Assembly: GCA_900074885.1 (NCBI GenBank) | Contig: FJUW01000072.1 | Coordinates: 116,274 to 180,273, forward strand | From: Rhynchosporium graminicola | Taxonomy: Eukaryota; Ascomycota; Leotiomycetes; Helotiales; Ploettnerulaceae | Direction of reading: 5' to 3' | Length of the DNA: 64,000 nt | Part shown: positions 10,910-22,759 of the stretch, piece after piece | Layout: each line of letters begins with the position of its first letter | Position numbering within the stretch: position 1 is the first letter of the stretch | The notes under the pieces: model-generated | What the model was told of the DNA's origin: nothing | What the model saw: the letters and a program-made list of their open reading frames with translations, nothing else | The model's database searches: none | Made by a program: the position numbers and the translations under genes

Positions 10910-13390
10910 TTACGCCCCCTTGACAGGACAAAAATCATAGTTCCCACCATAATCCGGCGAATTATTACCCCACCACTTCGGGAACGGTATAGCTGGTCCT
11001 CCAGCCCCAAAGACGGCAAAACTCAAAATAAACAGCACCGTCAAACTAGCACCATCCCAAGCGCCGGTGACAAGGTAAGAGTAGTCTCTGAAGATGCGCG
11101 GTCGGTAGTTGCGCAGGTAGAATTGGACGAAGAATCCGCCGATGAGTTGGGAGAAGAGGACGCAGGTTTGGGAGGCGTCGGAGGGGATGTAGCCAGCGTA
11201 GTAAATTAACAGCGGGAAGTTCATGTCGGCGAGGGAGAAGGCCCCAATGATGCGTTTGGGATAGAACTGAGAAGTTCGTTAGTTGGGATGGGGAAGTGGA
11301 ATGCGAGAACGTACGTGGACGACGACTCTGTGGAGGGCCACGAAGCCAGCACCGACTAGAAGACCATATGGAACAAATGAGTAAGTGCCACCAGACTTGT
11401 AGAGATACTTGGCCAAGGCCCAGGAGCTCGCGTTGGTGTTGTAGCTCTGAATGGTAGCGCCAGACCACGAAGAGTTCCCGTCGGTATCTCGAAGCAAGTC
11501 TCGATTTCCAGTAAGTATGTAAATCATGACGAGATAGTTGATGAATCCACCCAAGATAGTGCCATAGATCTGAGCTAAGAACATGACACGTGGAGGGATC
11601 TTCAAGTACTCTCCTTGCTTCAAGTCACTGCAAAGCGAGACGACATTTGAAATGACATTGTGTGACCATGTAGCGAAATACATGTTGCCCACGGGACGTT
11701 CTGGAAGCATAAGTCCTGCGATCATCTTGGATAGGTTATTGGTAGCAATGCCGGTGCCGTAGCGAGAGTAGAGCAAGGTGCTGAATGGTGCGATGAAACT
11801 TCCAAGGAGTAGAGAAAAGACGTAAGCCCAGGCAGGAAGCGTGATGTTTTCCTTTATGACAACAACAAGGCCAAGAATAAAGGCAAAGACGAGTACAGCA
11901 AAGAACCAATACCATGGAGTCTCCTTGTAGTGCTTTGCCATATGCTGATGATGACGATCTCCAGTGACACCGTCGGACCTTGAACTCTTGATAGCGGTTT
12001 TAATGTCTCCATTATAGAACAGAGCTACGTGGGCTATCAGAGCACCGATCGCAGCATTGGCCATAAACATCGAGTACGCAAAAGTACCGGTCAGTCGTGG
12101 GATGCCGTATTTTGCCACAGCCCCCTTGTCAAGTACTCCACCCACAAATGCCTTCGCACTTGGATAGCTCTTTCCCTCCTGGGTGAGAAGTCGCGTAGAC
12201 ATGAATGGAAGAGATCGAGATCCGAAAGCATTGCCGTAATAGATTGCAAGCATCGCTATCAAGCATATGAAGGTACCAAAGGCCATGTTAGTCTGTAAGC
12301 TCAGAGGAAGCGAGGTCTGGGAAGATGCGATGTATTGCCAATCGAAGGACAGACTGAATAGGCCCAGCCCTTCATTATTATTGGAGCCACCGAAGAGGTT
12401 CCTTAAGAGATCTCCCTTAGATCCAGTTGCCTTCATGGCCGCGAGACAGGGGATAGAAACCGAGTTCAGCCACGGGAAGATATACGCTGGGAAGAACTCG
12501 TAGGCGAACATGCTGCTGAATGCATACCAAAAGTATCGGATAGGCTTATTGCTCTTGATCTCTTGCCAGTGAAGACCTTGAAGTGTCTTGACAGTAGGAA
12601 GGGTACCCCAGAAGACGGCTTCAACGTGCCACACACAAGTAGACCTCAAAAGACCAGCCACGCCATAACCGAAAAGACCGATGGACAAGGTGCTGAGAAC
12701 GACCGTGGCTGCGTTCAACTTCATGTCGTAGAAGATGTCCTGAGCAGCGAAGACCTGCATGGTTGGAGCAGCATTGGATGCTGAGGTTGAAGTGATCGCA
12801 CAGATAGCATGTTCCTTCAAGTTCCACTCCCCGTGATTGAAAAAGGATATGACAGCAATCCATGTTGGAACCTTACCTGTATTGCCTTTGGCCCTCCATC
12901 TGGCCTCGAATTTATCGCCACGAGGGAGGAACTTGGCCCATGCGTTACCGATAAAGTAGGCGATCAGAACCGTGAATGTTCCTTGGATAGAAGTATTGGT
13001 AGGTTTGAACTGGTGGATGTTAGAGATGGCCCCTTATGGTATCAAGACACCCACCTGATAGATCTGGAACATCACAGCTTGAAAGATGCATAGCCCAGAG
13101 CACAGGAACATGGATCGAAAGGTCAAAGCAGGCTCAAAGTCATCTCGCAATGGTAACAAGTACTTGGAAGCATCTTCACCAGTGACGATAATTGCATCGT
13201 CGTCGGTGTCACTGTCTTTGCCAGTTTCGGAGGAATATCCCGGTAGAGGATCAATAGCAACATCTATATCGCCTTTCTCGCCAGCGACTGAGGATTGCAT
13301 CTTCACGGCGATTTCGACATGGCTGGGAATTGTTGTAATCTTCCCTTCGATGGGATTGTTTCCGTCAGGCTGGATCTTGTCGGCGCTCAT
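10910..13390 (-). CDS. OPT-family oligopeptide transporter
   Basis: This is a proton-coupled importer of tetra/pentapeptides or glutathione-type substrates (OPT superfamily, PF03169), probably in the plasma membrane. Exons on the minus strand are 13390-13055, 13009-11315 and 11266-10910. The introns are 45 and 48 bp, both in phase 0, giving 795 residues, normal for the family. The cytosolic N-terminus (about 90 residues) is acidic, with a DSDTDDD patch. The signature segment WNLKEHAICAITSTSASNA is intact, as is SIPCLAAMKATG with the downstream NNEGLG loop. About 14-16 hydrophobic segments are visible. The C-terminal exon ends with a PKWWGNN motif and a GGNYDFCPV-type tail characteristic of fungal members. 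The ATG at 13390 is the first in frame. No neighbouring gene points to a particular substrate. It looks intact. Confidence 0.95.
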
Positions 13391-16300
13391 TTTGAAGCTT
13401 CGGAAACCAGCCGATGCTAGTTGGACTTTCGTAGACTCATGTATTGGAGCTGTCCACTTATCTTCCAGAGTGGCAATGGAGCGTTATGTAGCAATCCCAA
13501 CGAAGCAACCAGTCGTGCACGAGACCAATCTCAAGCGATGATCCACATCTTAAGAAATTGAACACTTACCATGTCGTGTAACGTAGTTAGACTCTTATCG
13601 CACACCATATCTCGTCGCTATTTCGCATCATAGTAACAGATCACATCCATGTTGGTATCCTGGGAGGCTAGCGGTCGGTAAGTACCGATTGGGGAAAGTC
13701 AATAGAGGCATCCAACGAAAGCCCGGCTTGTCTTCAAACATCTCGAAAGCGGTCCAATCGTAGGTGACCCACTATCAAATCGCAACTCAAACTACACTAC
13801 TCCTGCATCTTGTCAATGAGCTGCAATTCCTCGTTAAAAGAGGTTGGTATCGCGCCACTAAGTAGCACCGATAACCGGAATACCATACTTTCTTAGCCAT
13901 TCTTATCTTGCCTCTCTTGAACTCAGACTTCTGGTAGTATCAGATGTAGTGCATGGGAGCGATAAGAACGTCAGTGGAAGAGCGTGGTCCGCGATTAGAT
14001 CTCGACCTAGAAAGGTCGCAATGCAAATGCGGTGAACCTTTATGTACACTGTGCATGATAAGAACCTACACGATATAGAGTGAGGGGATGCTTCATCATC
14101 AGCCACTGTATACTACCAATAGCGAGATCGACGGTCCAAATTTCGACAGCGAATTCGGGTGGATTTGATATCAGGTCTGTTAGAGAACCAATAACGTGAG
14201 GAGAGAGATAGAGTCTCGATAATTTCGATCTGTTACATTTTCTTGGATGCATGCAAATAGTTCAAGGTCGATGGGTGGTCCCTGCATTATAACGCTATGT
14301 ATCGTTACGGTAAATAACGCCATCTCTGAGTCTCTCCATTGGCTGAAAAGCTTCACAATGAACGAATTGACATCAAGAACCGAGGGTTAGGAGCTTCGAA
14401 GCTTCTACGGCGCGCACCCTCTGGCCTGTCGCCGTAAGGGCCTCGGACTGAGGAATAATAAGCTGTCGACTGATCTGGTGAGTGCTCCCGGACTACCCCT
14501 TTCGGAATTCAGTGTCCAAGAAGCCAACTGTCGCTTATCGGTAGAAAGTAAATCAGCATCTAGCATTTTCCGAAAGACGTATCGATTCTCGTGGCTCCTA
14601 ACTTTGATGCAATACTCCGCGGCAGAAATGGCCGCATAAAAATAGCCATGTCCTGCTGCGTAAAATCGTGTCATCCTTGAATAGTTCACATCTCAATTCT
14701 CATATTATGCATGAACAGATTACTTCCCTTGCCTTCCCTTGCCTTGCCTTGCCTCACTTTTAGAAGATAACTCTCGCATGCATTAAAAATGCACCAGCAA
14801 GTATCCTTTCGGTTCGTACCTCGCTGACAAACTCGTGATTTAAAGGTCGAAGTTTGTCGTGTGACACTTCGGGACATCATTCCCGCGAAGCAAACATGTT
14901 CCCAGGATATCGGAAGCGCGAGCAACGTTGAGATGGGGTTGTGTCAGTATCGGATTCTTAAGAGGCGAAATTGATTCGGGTCTATAGTAGAATCTATCCA
15001 CCCATATGATCGCTAGAGTAGTAGGTATCTGGTCTTGCATACTTTGTGGTTCCCGCATGGAAGCACGATCTCGTGATCCAGGTAGAGAAGCACCAAGCAA
15101 TAAAGCTTCGTATGTGTGTCATTATGGATCCGTCACTAACAACCGCGTGGCATCCCACTCCTCATGCTGGATGATTTATGATTTCGGGGGTGGAGAACGT
15201 AGCTCAATGCTCATACCTGCAGTAAACAATATCAACATCTCGACTACTGGATAAATACTCCCTCGAATGACTTTAGACGCCATCTTCTCGTACTTGGTGC
15301 AAAATAGCCATAGCAACACTCAAGAGCAGTACGCGATACGCTGATCTGTTGTATTGGGAGAGATAGAAATGAGCTCTGATAATCTGCTCATTCATTAATC
15401 AAGACGGGCTTTGAGAGTAGAGTGTTGAAATATCGCAGCAAGAACAAAAGCGGACATGAAAGGCAATACAATATTTCATGTTCGGAAAAGACGTAGACTT
15501 CTGATTTGATGTGAATCGTGCAATTCCCTTCCCTTATAAATCCCCCAGAAAAGAGCCTTATTCGGACCGCCATTTTCCCCCTACCCTTCTTTCCCATACG
15601 ATTAAAAATGCAATGGCAACGAAAAAAACACTTCTACCACGCTGTCCGGATAAGGCCCCTTTCAGAATCATATATCCCTTATATCCGCAGATCCGTCGTG
15701 AGCGTCTGCATAGTTCGTTGTATACCTATCCCAACATATACCATCTGAAGAAAAAGCCGTTTTTCGCGAGGAACTTCTTGTTGCTCTCGGTAGAGATATT
15801 TCGGAGAAGGCTGTGTTTCACATCAGCATCGAGCAAGAACCCCCTCGTAGCAATCCAGCACGATACCGAAGTTTTTACTTACTTACCAGCTTATCCTCGC
15901 ACAAATGAAACCTCTCGTGGTCGGCGACACCATGTTTTCTCGAATTTGTTCCCATATTGCGATGACAACAGGTGTTTGAGCAGCGCTGTAACTTATCATT
16001 GACTGATCCTCCAAGGAAGGCGAGTTCTCACTTAATTGACAGAGAGGCAAGTTAGGGAGGTGTCGGAATTTCATGTTAAGGTCCTACGATCTGATACCTC
16101 CGATTCAGCAATTCCGCCTGTTCCCGTTAGCCAATTCCCCATCTTATACAGCGATCTATTACCTTCGATTTAACAGTATCTGCAATTGGACTATAGTAGG
16201 TCGATCTATCTCCTATTAGCTAAGGATTTCGGGCGATACAAATCGGAGACTCTAGCTAGGCAATCGGTTATAGGTGATATCAATACTTGATAGTTCTCAG

Positions 16301-18129
16301 AGAAGTAGTTTTTAAAATAACTTGAAACTACTAGAGATAGTAATATAATAGTTAAAGATTATGATAGAAGATATAGAAGTAGATTTACCCTCCTTGAAAA
16401 GTTAACAAGTTAGATTTATAGAAATAGTATTCTTTGACTTGAATCTACAACTCGACTTTTCGATACCGGAATGCTTCCGTATGGGAAGGTCGTGTTACCC
16501 TAACCTCCTCGCAGGTTACTTCTATTGTAATCCCTTGGAATTCCATGAAAGAATAATAGGAATAGTTAGGTTATAGACCTACATGATCTAGGATAACTAA
16601 TTATGTTTAAGATAAGGAAGCATCAATTATGACACAGGGTAGAGGCGATAGCGCAATCATACAAATATATAGTTTTTATTTTTCTAACTTATCTCCCATA
16701 TACTAGTCGGACTCTCCGATTCGTACACTTATATTAATGTATATCGAAGAAAATCTTTATAAAGGGGACTAGACTTAGCCAAGATCGAATATTAGTCAAT
16801 CGAAGGTGATGGATCGAATAGAGAAATACGAACCGAAAACTGCGATTTGTGTATCATATTACAGTACGTAGAATTCCGTCTTCTTAACTGCATAGACTTC
16901 TTTACCTGCTATAATAGCATGCTCCCTGTACTTATAACTTTTACAAACGAAACAAGGTATTCTCATATCAATAATGATGTATAATGAAGTTCCGGTTAAT
17001 CTCTCTAAACTTACTCTCGTATACTAAGATATATAATACTCAGTCATAGCAATAAACGCGTAGGAGAATAGCTACTCAAGAAGTGACGCATCATCAAATT
17101 CTATAAAAGGGGCCAATAGCCAGAATACAGCCCTCTTATGTTACATTACATTACATACATACAATACTCCTCTTCGCCATGACGGCGCTTTCATTTCCTT
17201 TTCTTTTCTTTCCTTTAACCTCACCTTTCACCTCTCATCTAACCTTCCCTTCCCCCCCCCACCACCCTTCCTCACTAACCAACTAACAAACCCTCCACAC
17301 CTCTATACCTACCTAGCTACCTATCTAATACCTCCTTACTTACTCAGCAAGATAAAAATAAGAATAAGAATAAAAATAAACATAGTCAAGGGAGGGAAAG
17401 CCCAAAGCAGGAAAGGGGAGGGGAGGGAGGAAGGGGAGGGGAGTTGACATGGCTAGGTAGGTAGGTAGGTAGGTAGGTAGATAGTTATGAAGACTTACTT
17501 ACCTACCTTCTGTCCATTTTACGCATGGATTCACTACGGATACTTACTTACTCTATACGATTAATACCAACAGAGGAAACCAAAAGTTACGAAGCCGAAG
17601 AAGGGCGAGTTCTCAACCATCGGAATTATACAATCTACTGCCTGCCACTACCACACTTGCTACTGTTAGGTAGGTAGGTAGGTAAGTAGGTCGGGAATTT
17701 GCCACATGCCGATAGTAGCTCATGACCATCGTCTGAGAGATAGACGTCTCAGGTGAACTGGACAACCAGGTGGGAGAAAAACCAAAAACAAAAACAAAGC
17801 CAGATGCAGATGGTATCAACGTAACGCAACGCAACGCAGCCCAAACGCTCCCTGCGCTGCGACAGAAACATACAAAAGATAATCAGACAACTCTCTCTCT
17901 CTCTCTCTTCTTTCCTCTCCAAATATCAAAGCCTCCTCTAGAAAGCAGCTTGACAAGTGCACTTCCAGACCCAGGAATTTCTGGCCGTGCTGCGATGTGA
18001 TTTCAATAACAAACCACAGACCAAAGAACCAAAAAAGCGCCAAATATCCATCAGAAATATGCGCACTGAAAAGAACTCCTCCCCTTCTCCTCATGCCTCT
18101 TCCTTCTCAACCACAGGCCCAGACCCACC
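13391..18129. other. gene-poor region with an AT-rich island
   Basis: No convincing gene lies in this 4.7 kb. Frames between 13900 and 16070 are short and lack domains. Roughly 16080-17100 is markedly AT-rich with many TA steps and no open frames, as expected for a RIP-mutated repeat relic or a plain AT island. From 17150 to 17950 come polypyrimidine tracts, TAGG microsatellites and a CT run. The last about 180 bases probably carry the 3' end of the following minus-strand gene. Confidence 0.5.
17454..17480. repeat. TAGG tetranucleotide microsatellite
   Basis: Tandem TAGG units run without interruption. A second shorter tract of the same unit lies at about 17668-17692, in inverse context to the ACTTACCTACC segment near 17500. 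Confidence 0.9.
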
Positions 18130-19758
18130 CTAGAACGCCCATTTCTTACTACTATTACTATTCCCCAATCTCGATCTCGACCTCGGACTACCTAATCCCA
18201 ATCCTAATCCCACATCCAAGTCATCCTCCATATCGACCTCGATCTTTGTACCCAAGGCCTCTTTCCCTTCCTTGATCATGGCTTTGAGTTGAGCGTCTAA
18301 TCTCCGGATACTTTCATCTGCCTCTCTCTCCTCTCTCTTCTTCATCGTGGCCCATCGCTTCGCTTCTTTGGCTGCTGGACTTTCGATTCTTTGTGCATGC
18401 TGGTATGCAGGACGGAGAGGACTTCCTGTCGCGCGAGGGATTTTGCTACCTGAGTTCGCAGGGGAGCGAGGCGATGCGTAAGAGGCACCCTGGGAGCGAT
18501 TGAGAGCTGGAGAGCCAGCGTGGGAGATGCGAGATGTTTGTGTAGATAGAGCTGGTCTACGTGCTACTATGGGGGTGCCAAGACCTGCGCGTGAGGCTGG
18601 ACGGTTGTAGGTGTTTGCATTTACGACAGACCGACGAGAGGAGGATGAAGTGGTTTGTTGGCTAAATCGTGAATATCGAGGTGCTGGTGCAGGAGGTTTG
18701 GAGGGCGTGCTTGTGTTTGTAGTCTGAGGAGGGACAACGACCCAGTTCTTTGCTAGCTCTTCTTGCGCTGTTTCAATCTGGTTCGCACTAATCTGTCGAC
18801 GTTTGGATGGTCGAGGAGGTGTATATTCTGATGTCGGCAAAGGTGGAGGACGATCCATGTAATCATGCACAAAATCCAACTCCGTAGGATATTGACCAGG
18901 TAGAGGCGTCAATTCCCTGTCCTCGTATTCGTTCTTCTCCTCCCATATGTTCTTCCCAACCGGCTCGAAACTCTCATCAATCCCAGAAAGGTTGATCTGG
19001 TATCTCGTCCCCCCACCAGCTTGGAATCCACGGAAAACAGCTGCGCCAGTCTTACAAAACTCCCAAGCTTTCCCAACAACTGCGCCGGCAACCTGGATAG
19101 CCGTCTTACTCCATCCTTCTCCTCCACTTGCCCCTCCACCAAGACTATGTTGGGTCTGGTTGAAGCTAGAGCTGTATCGTCCTCGTCCATTACATTCCCT
19201 GCCGAAATAATCTCCCCCATCAACTTGTTCCTGATCACCCCACAAATCTCTCGTAGATGGCCTCTTCGTATCAGCTAAACTCTTTCTATATCCTTCATCA
19301 CCATACTGATTCCTCATCTCGGTACGTTGCGACGCAAGAAGACTCGGTGTGTCCATGCCTCCCGCAAGTTGATATCGTGTATTAACAAACGGCTTTGGTG
19401 ATCCCGGTGTCCTCCTATCCCTATCATCTCCCGTGTCGATCGCAGACCAGTCCTCAGTACCATAATCCATATTATTCCCCTTCCGTGGAGTCTCGACACT
19501 TCGCTCGTGATAATCCTCCCGTGTCCGTTTGCGCGGGCCCAACTTCTCTCTCGTGGACGAAATCGACATGATGCTGGTAGAGCTTCTGCTTCGAGTGAGA
19601 ATCAGAGAGGAAGATGCAGATGCGCCACCGTTTGGTGTGCGTGGTGGTTGGAAGATATGGCTCTTTGCGCCTGAGAGTCTGGGAGGGGCGGTGTCGCGGG
19701 TTGCTCTGCGAGAATGAAAATCGAACGTACCCGGCATCGCGGTGGGTGAGGCTGCCAT
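18130..19758 (-). CDS. uncharacterised, largely disordered protein with C-terminal coiled coil
   Basis: This is a single-exon gene. The open frame extends upstream to a TTG, but the first ATG is at 19758 (MAASPTAMPGTF), giving 542 residues. Most of the protein is rich in Ser, Pro, Arg and Gly, with many SP/TP sites, so it looks disordered and phosphorylatable. In the middle is one compact segment (roughly residues 220-250) reading GWSKTAIQVAGAVVGKAWEF, which could form an amphipathic or membrane-contacting helix. Near the C-terminus a charged helix (AKRWATMKKREEREADESIR onward) looks like a coiled coil, followed by an acidic stretch, a GLGLGLG run and a basic tail. I do not recognise the family. 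The organisation resembles scaffold proteins of the nucleus or cytoskeleton, which is only a guess. Confidence 0.8.
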   Translation of the reverse strand: MAASPTAMPGTFDFHSRRATRDTAPPRLSGAKSHIFQPPRTPNGGASASSSLILTRSRSSTSIMSISSTREKLGPRKRTREDYHERSVETPRKGNNMDYGTEDWSAIDTGDDRDRRTPGSPKPFVNTRYQLAGGMDTPSLLASQRTEMRNQYGDEGYRKSLADTKRPSTRDLWGDQEQVDGGDYFGRECNGRGRYSSSFNQTQHSLGGGASGGEGWSKTAIQVAGAVVGKAWEFCKTGAAVFRGFQAGGGTRYQINLSGIDESFEPVGKNIWEEKNEYEDRELTPLPGQYPTELDFVHDYMDRPPPLPTSEYTPPRPSKRRQISANQIETAQEELAKNWVVVPPQTTNTSTPSKPPAPAPRYSRFSQQTTSSSSRRSVVNANTYNRPASRAGLGTPIVARRPALSTQTSRISHAGSPALNRSQGASYASPRSPANSGSKIPRATGSPLRPAYQHAQRIESPAAKEAKRWATMKKREEREADESIRRLDAQLKAMIKEGKEALGTKIEVDMEDDLDVGLGLGLGSPRSRSRLGNSNSSKKWAF

Positions 19759-20456
19759 TTTCGTGCTCAAATCACGATTGGTATCATATGCGATAGGAAA
19801 TAGGGTGGTTGTACATGAGTCTGAGATGCGCGATGGGGTTGGGGATGTGTTGAGATGAGGTTGGGTAGGTGGTGTGCAAGGCGGGAAAGAAAGCAAACAA
19901 GGGCGAGGCTGGCTGGCGAGGCTGCGATGCGAAAACTATGCGGCTGCCGTAAGGGCGCTATAGAAATGTGGTTTTCGGGGTGAATAGCAAGGTAAGACGC
20001 TATCAAGACATTGGTGGTATTGCTTTTCTTTTTTCCCCTATGATACTACCGCCATTAAAGGGTCGTGGCGCTGGGAAGTAGGTAGGTTTTGGGTAAATAG
20101 GGCCCACGGAATTGAGATGTTGCTACAGTGATGAGTAGGGTGGATCCATCATAGGATGCAACTATGCGCGTTGGGAGTGAGCTAGACGACTTGAAGCATT
20201 AAATTCTGTAACGGTGAAGTTAGTAGTGAAGTTAGTAGTGAAGTTAGTAGTGAAGTTAGTAGTGAAGTTAGTAGTGAGTGTATTGGAGGATATAAGCGAC
20301 TGTGTAATTGGTAAATCAGCGATAGGACCCATTGACCAAGATATTCAATTCACCCCCAAGCGTACCTTGTCCTTGCTCACCATGAGTTCTGGATGCTCTT
20401 GGGGGTATCTTCTATGGAATGCCGCACCAATCTATCAACCAACGCCCAAGGTATCA
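19759..20456. other. intergenic between two minus-strand genes
   Basis: This holds the upstream region of the disordered-protein gene and the 3' flank of the HD-domain gene. Its only distinct structure is the 12-bp minisatellite listed separately. Confidence 0.6.
20216..20275. repeat. 12-bp minisatellite, five perfect copies
   Basis: The unit GAAGTTAGTAGT is repeated five times without a mismatch. Because 12 is a multiple of 3, it makes an artificial open frame of repeating VKLV, which is not evidence for a gene. Confidence 0.95.
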
Positions 20457-21408
20457 TCAGCCATCATATATGTCTTCCAGTCCTCTGTCAAGTTGTGCCA
20501 TCATCTTCTCCCCCGGCTTAGAGTAATACTCCAAACTCCCCTTCTTGACCTCCACTCCAGCATCACTCCAAGTGGTATGCTCCTTGCCAGCCCAGAAATC
20601 CTCTCTCTCCTTTAACAACTCATCAGACCACTCCTTGACCTCCGGCATCACAATCCTCGTGGCCACCCAACTGAACTCCCCCAGATCTAACCTCCTCTCG
20701 TTGACCCGCTCATACTCCACCATCTGCAGTATCAACTCAATCTTATCCACATCGTGCACGAACATGGCTTCTGGCGTTACCGAGTCCTCGTATTCTTGCC
20801 AAACCGCTTGTATCTCCTGCCCATTCACAGCCCCGTGAACCTTTCCCAATAAACTCTTGGTGAGGTAATCCATCGTCGTGCTTTCCCTTCTGTTCTTTTC
20901 GGGTTTGGACACTCCATCGACGGGTGTGATGTCTCCTACTAATGCTTCTGCCATATCATGAACCAAGGCCATTTTCGTACAGTGTGGGATGTTGAGTTTG
21001 GAGGAGAGGGAAGGAGGTGCGAGCATGGTGATTATGGACATGCGGTACATGTGGTCGGAGATGGATTCGCCTCTACAAAACGTCAATTCTCCTTTCCTAC
21101 TTCTACTTGCCTCCTGTTGGAGATAAAGAGCATACTGGCTGATCCCAAATCTGCGCCACCCTTCACGTTTGGTGGTCTTTAAGCGCTCGAGGAGGTGGAA
21201 GAATGGTACTGGGGAGGTGGAATCGGTCGTTGGTGGTCCGCCGGGAAGAGTTGCGACAACGGCTTCTACGGTCCATGGAGTGGCATCTTGGGCATTCGCT
21301 GTTGGCGCTGGTGATAGAATTAGCAATAGAAGCAATAGACGGGCAGATATGAGGTCTATGCAGCTCACCAGTATCGCCCTCCGTCTTGATCTCACTGCTT
21401 GTTGTCAT
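20457..21408 (-). CDS. HD-domain 5'-nucleotidase-like protein (HDDC2/YfbR type)
   Basis: This is a metal-dependent phosphohydrolase of the HD superfamily, related to human HDDC2 and the yeast YBR242W/YGL101W proteins, which dephosphorylate deoxynucleoside monophosphates. Minus-strand exons are 21408-21369, 21307-21136 and 21072-20457, giving 275 residues. The introns (61 and 63 bp) are in phases 1 and 2, and splicing removes a spurious hydrophobic N-terminus seen in the unspliced frame. Metal ligands are visible as His78 in ESISDHMYRM, His109-Asp110 in ALVHDMAEALVGDITP, and the aspartate in VHDVDKIE (176-183). The first about 45 residues are low-complexity and may be a targeting or linker region. 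A role in nucleotide-pool cleaning in the cytosol is expected from the family. It appears complete. Confidence 0.93.
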
Positions 21409-22759
21409 TCTGCAGTCAATTGGGACCAGATTGTCCACGGTTGAAAGGAGGAGTAGGAGTATGAGTGCGAGTGCGAGAGCGCAGATGCAGAGAGATCCGT
21501 CTTTTATAGTAACCTTAGATAGCTAGGTAGATGGGTGTTTGCCGTGAGAGGTGTTTGCGACGGTCACGAGAGAAGAGCAGCAGCTTTGGTTTGGTTTGGT
21601 TTGGTTTGGTTTGCTTTGGTTTGCTTCTCACCAGCGCCCGTCAACAAAACACGATTATAAGTAGCACCGCTCCCCTGTCAAAACTGCAAACCCCCACCAA
21701 GGACGCACTAGTAGTATTGTAGCGTGCCAAAGTCATGTCCAGCTTATGACATGTGCAAGTGGGGATGGAAATAGTGAAGCTATTTCTTGTTGGATACCCA
21801 TTTGAACATATCACAGTCCGTTATATCTACTAGTAGATAGTTCTAAGAAGAGAGATTGAATTGGATTCTCCTATTTGTTTATTATGTGCTGCCAGCATGT
21901 TATCCATATCAAGTATTCCTTATCGGATGCTCAAAGTCTTTGATCCCTCCGTCAATTTCATGTTTGTTATTTGTATATTATATAATCGCAAAAACAACAG
22001 CAACTAGACATATTCTGAATTGCTTTGGGCGTCTGTAGATCTACGAGCTACACTCGTATCTGAAGGCTCATTCATATATGGGAAAAGATCTCCCGTAACG
22101 GATACACAGTTACAAGTTCCCGTTATCTCCAGAGGACTCTCTCTTTGACGATGTATAAACAACTCGAACTTGCCGAAGGCTTGCCGAAGGCAAAACAAAC
22201 AAACGTAACAGATAAAAGTCAACAAGTAGAAGCGAGCGAGCATCTCTCCGCAACAGGGGAATCACACCCCCACGACTCGGACATAAGGCGGCCAAGAAAC
22301 AGAACAGGGGATATCTCCGCTGAAGATCCCCCTCACTGTCATGTCCCACTTGTGTCCCAAGGAGGACATGAATCATGCTGGACAACCTCACCACATGCCA
22401 GTATATCCATTCTTTCACCACGACGACGACGACGACGACGACGACTTCCATGATAACAAAACTCGTGTAGGTCCTATCTGACCAAGACAACCTCGAATTT
22501 CTGTAAGCCCACACACAGTAATATTCATCGACGAATGCGAGACTGCTGCTGAGCTGACCGGAGAGGTAGGGTAGGCGGTATGCTCAGTCCAAGCCTGCAA
22601 ATACAACAATACTATATATACTACACAAAGACATAAAACTTATCGGTGTTCTCAATATATCTAGCATACAGATCCCTATAAAGGAACTCTCGTCTTCTTC
22701 AATTCGGGATCGTATCTTACTTTCTCTCCTCTCCTTACGACATCCTCCTCGTCGACGTG
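21409..22759. other. intergenic with simple repeats
   Basis: No gene is seen. Features are a degenerate TTTGG run (about 21585-21632), a CGA trinucleotide run at about 22421-22445, and the shared upstream region of the divergent HD-domain and F-box genes. Confidence 0.6.

Noticed and set aside
20214..20615. 133-codon ORF beginning with repeated VKLV
   Set aside because: Its start is produced by the 12-bp minisatellite and the rest is antisense to the HD-domain gene.
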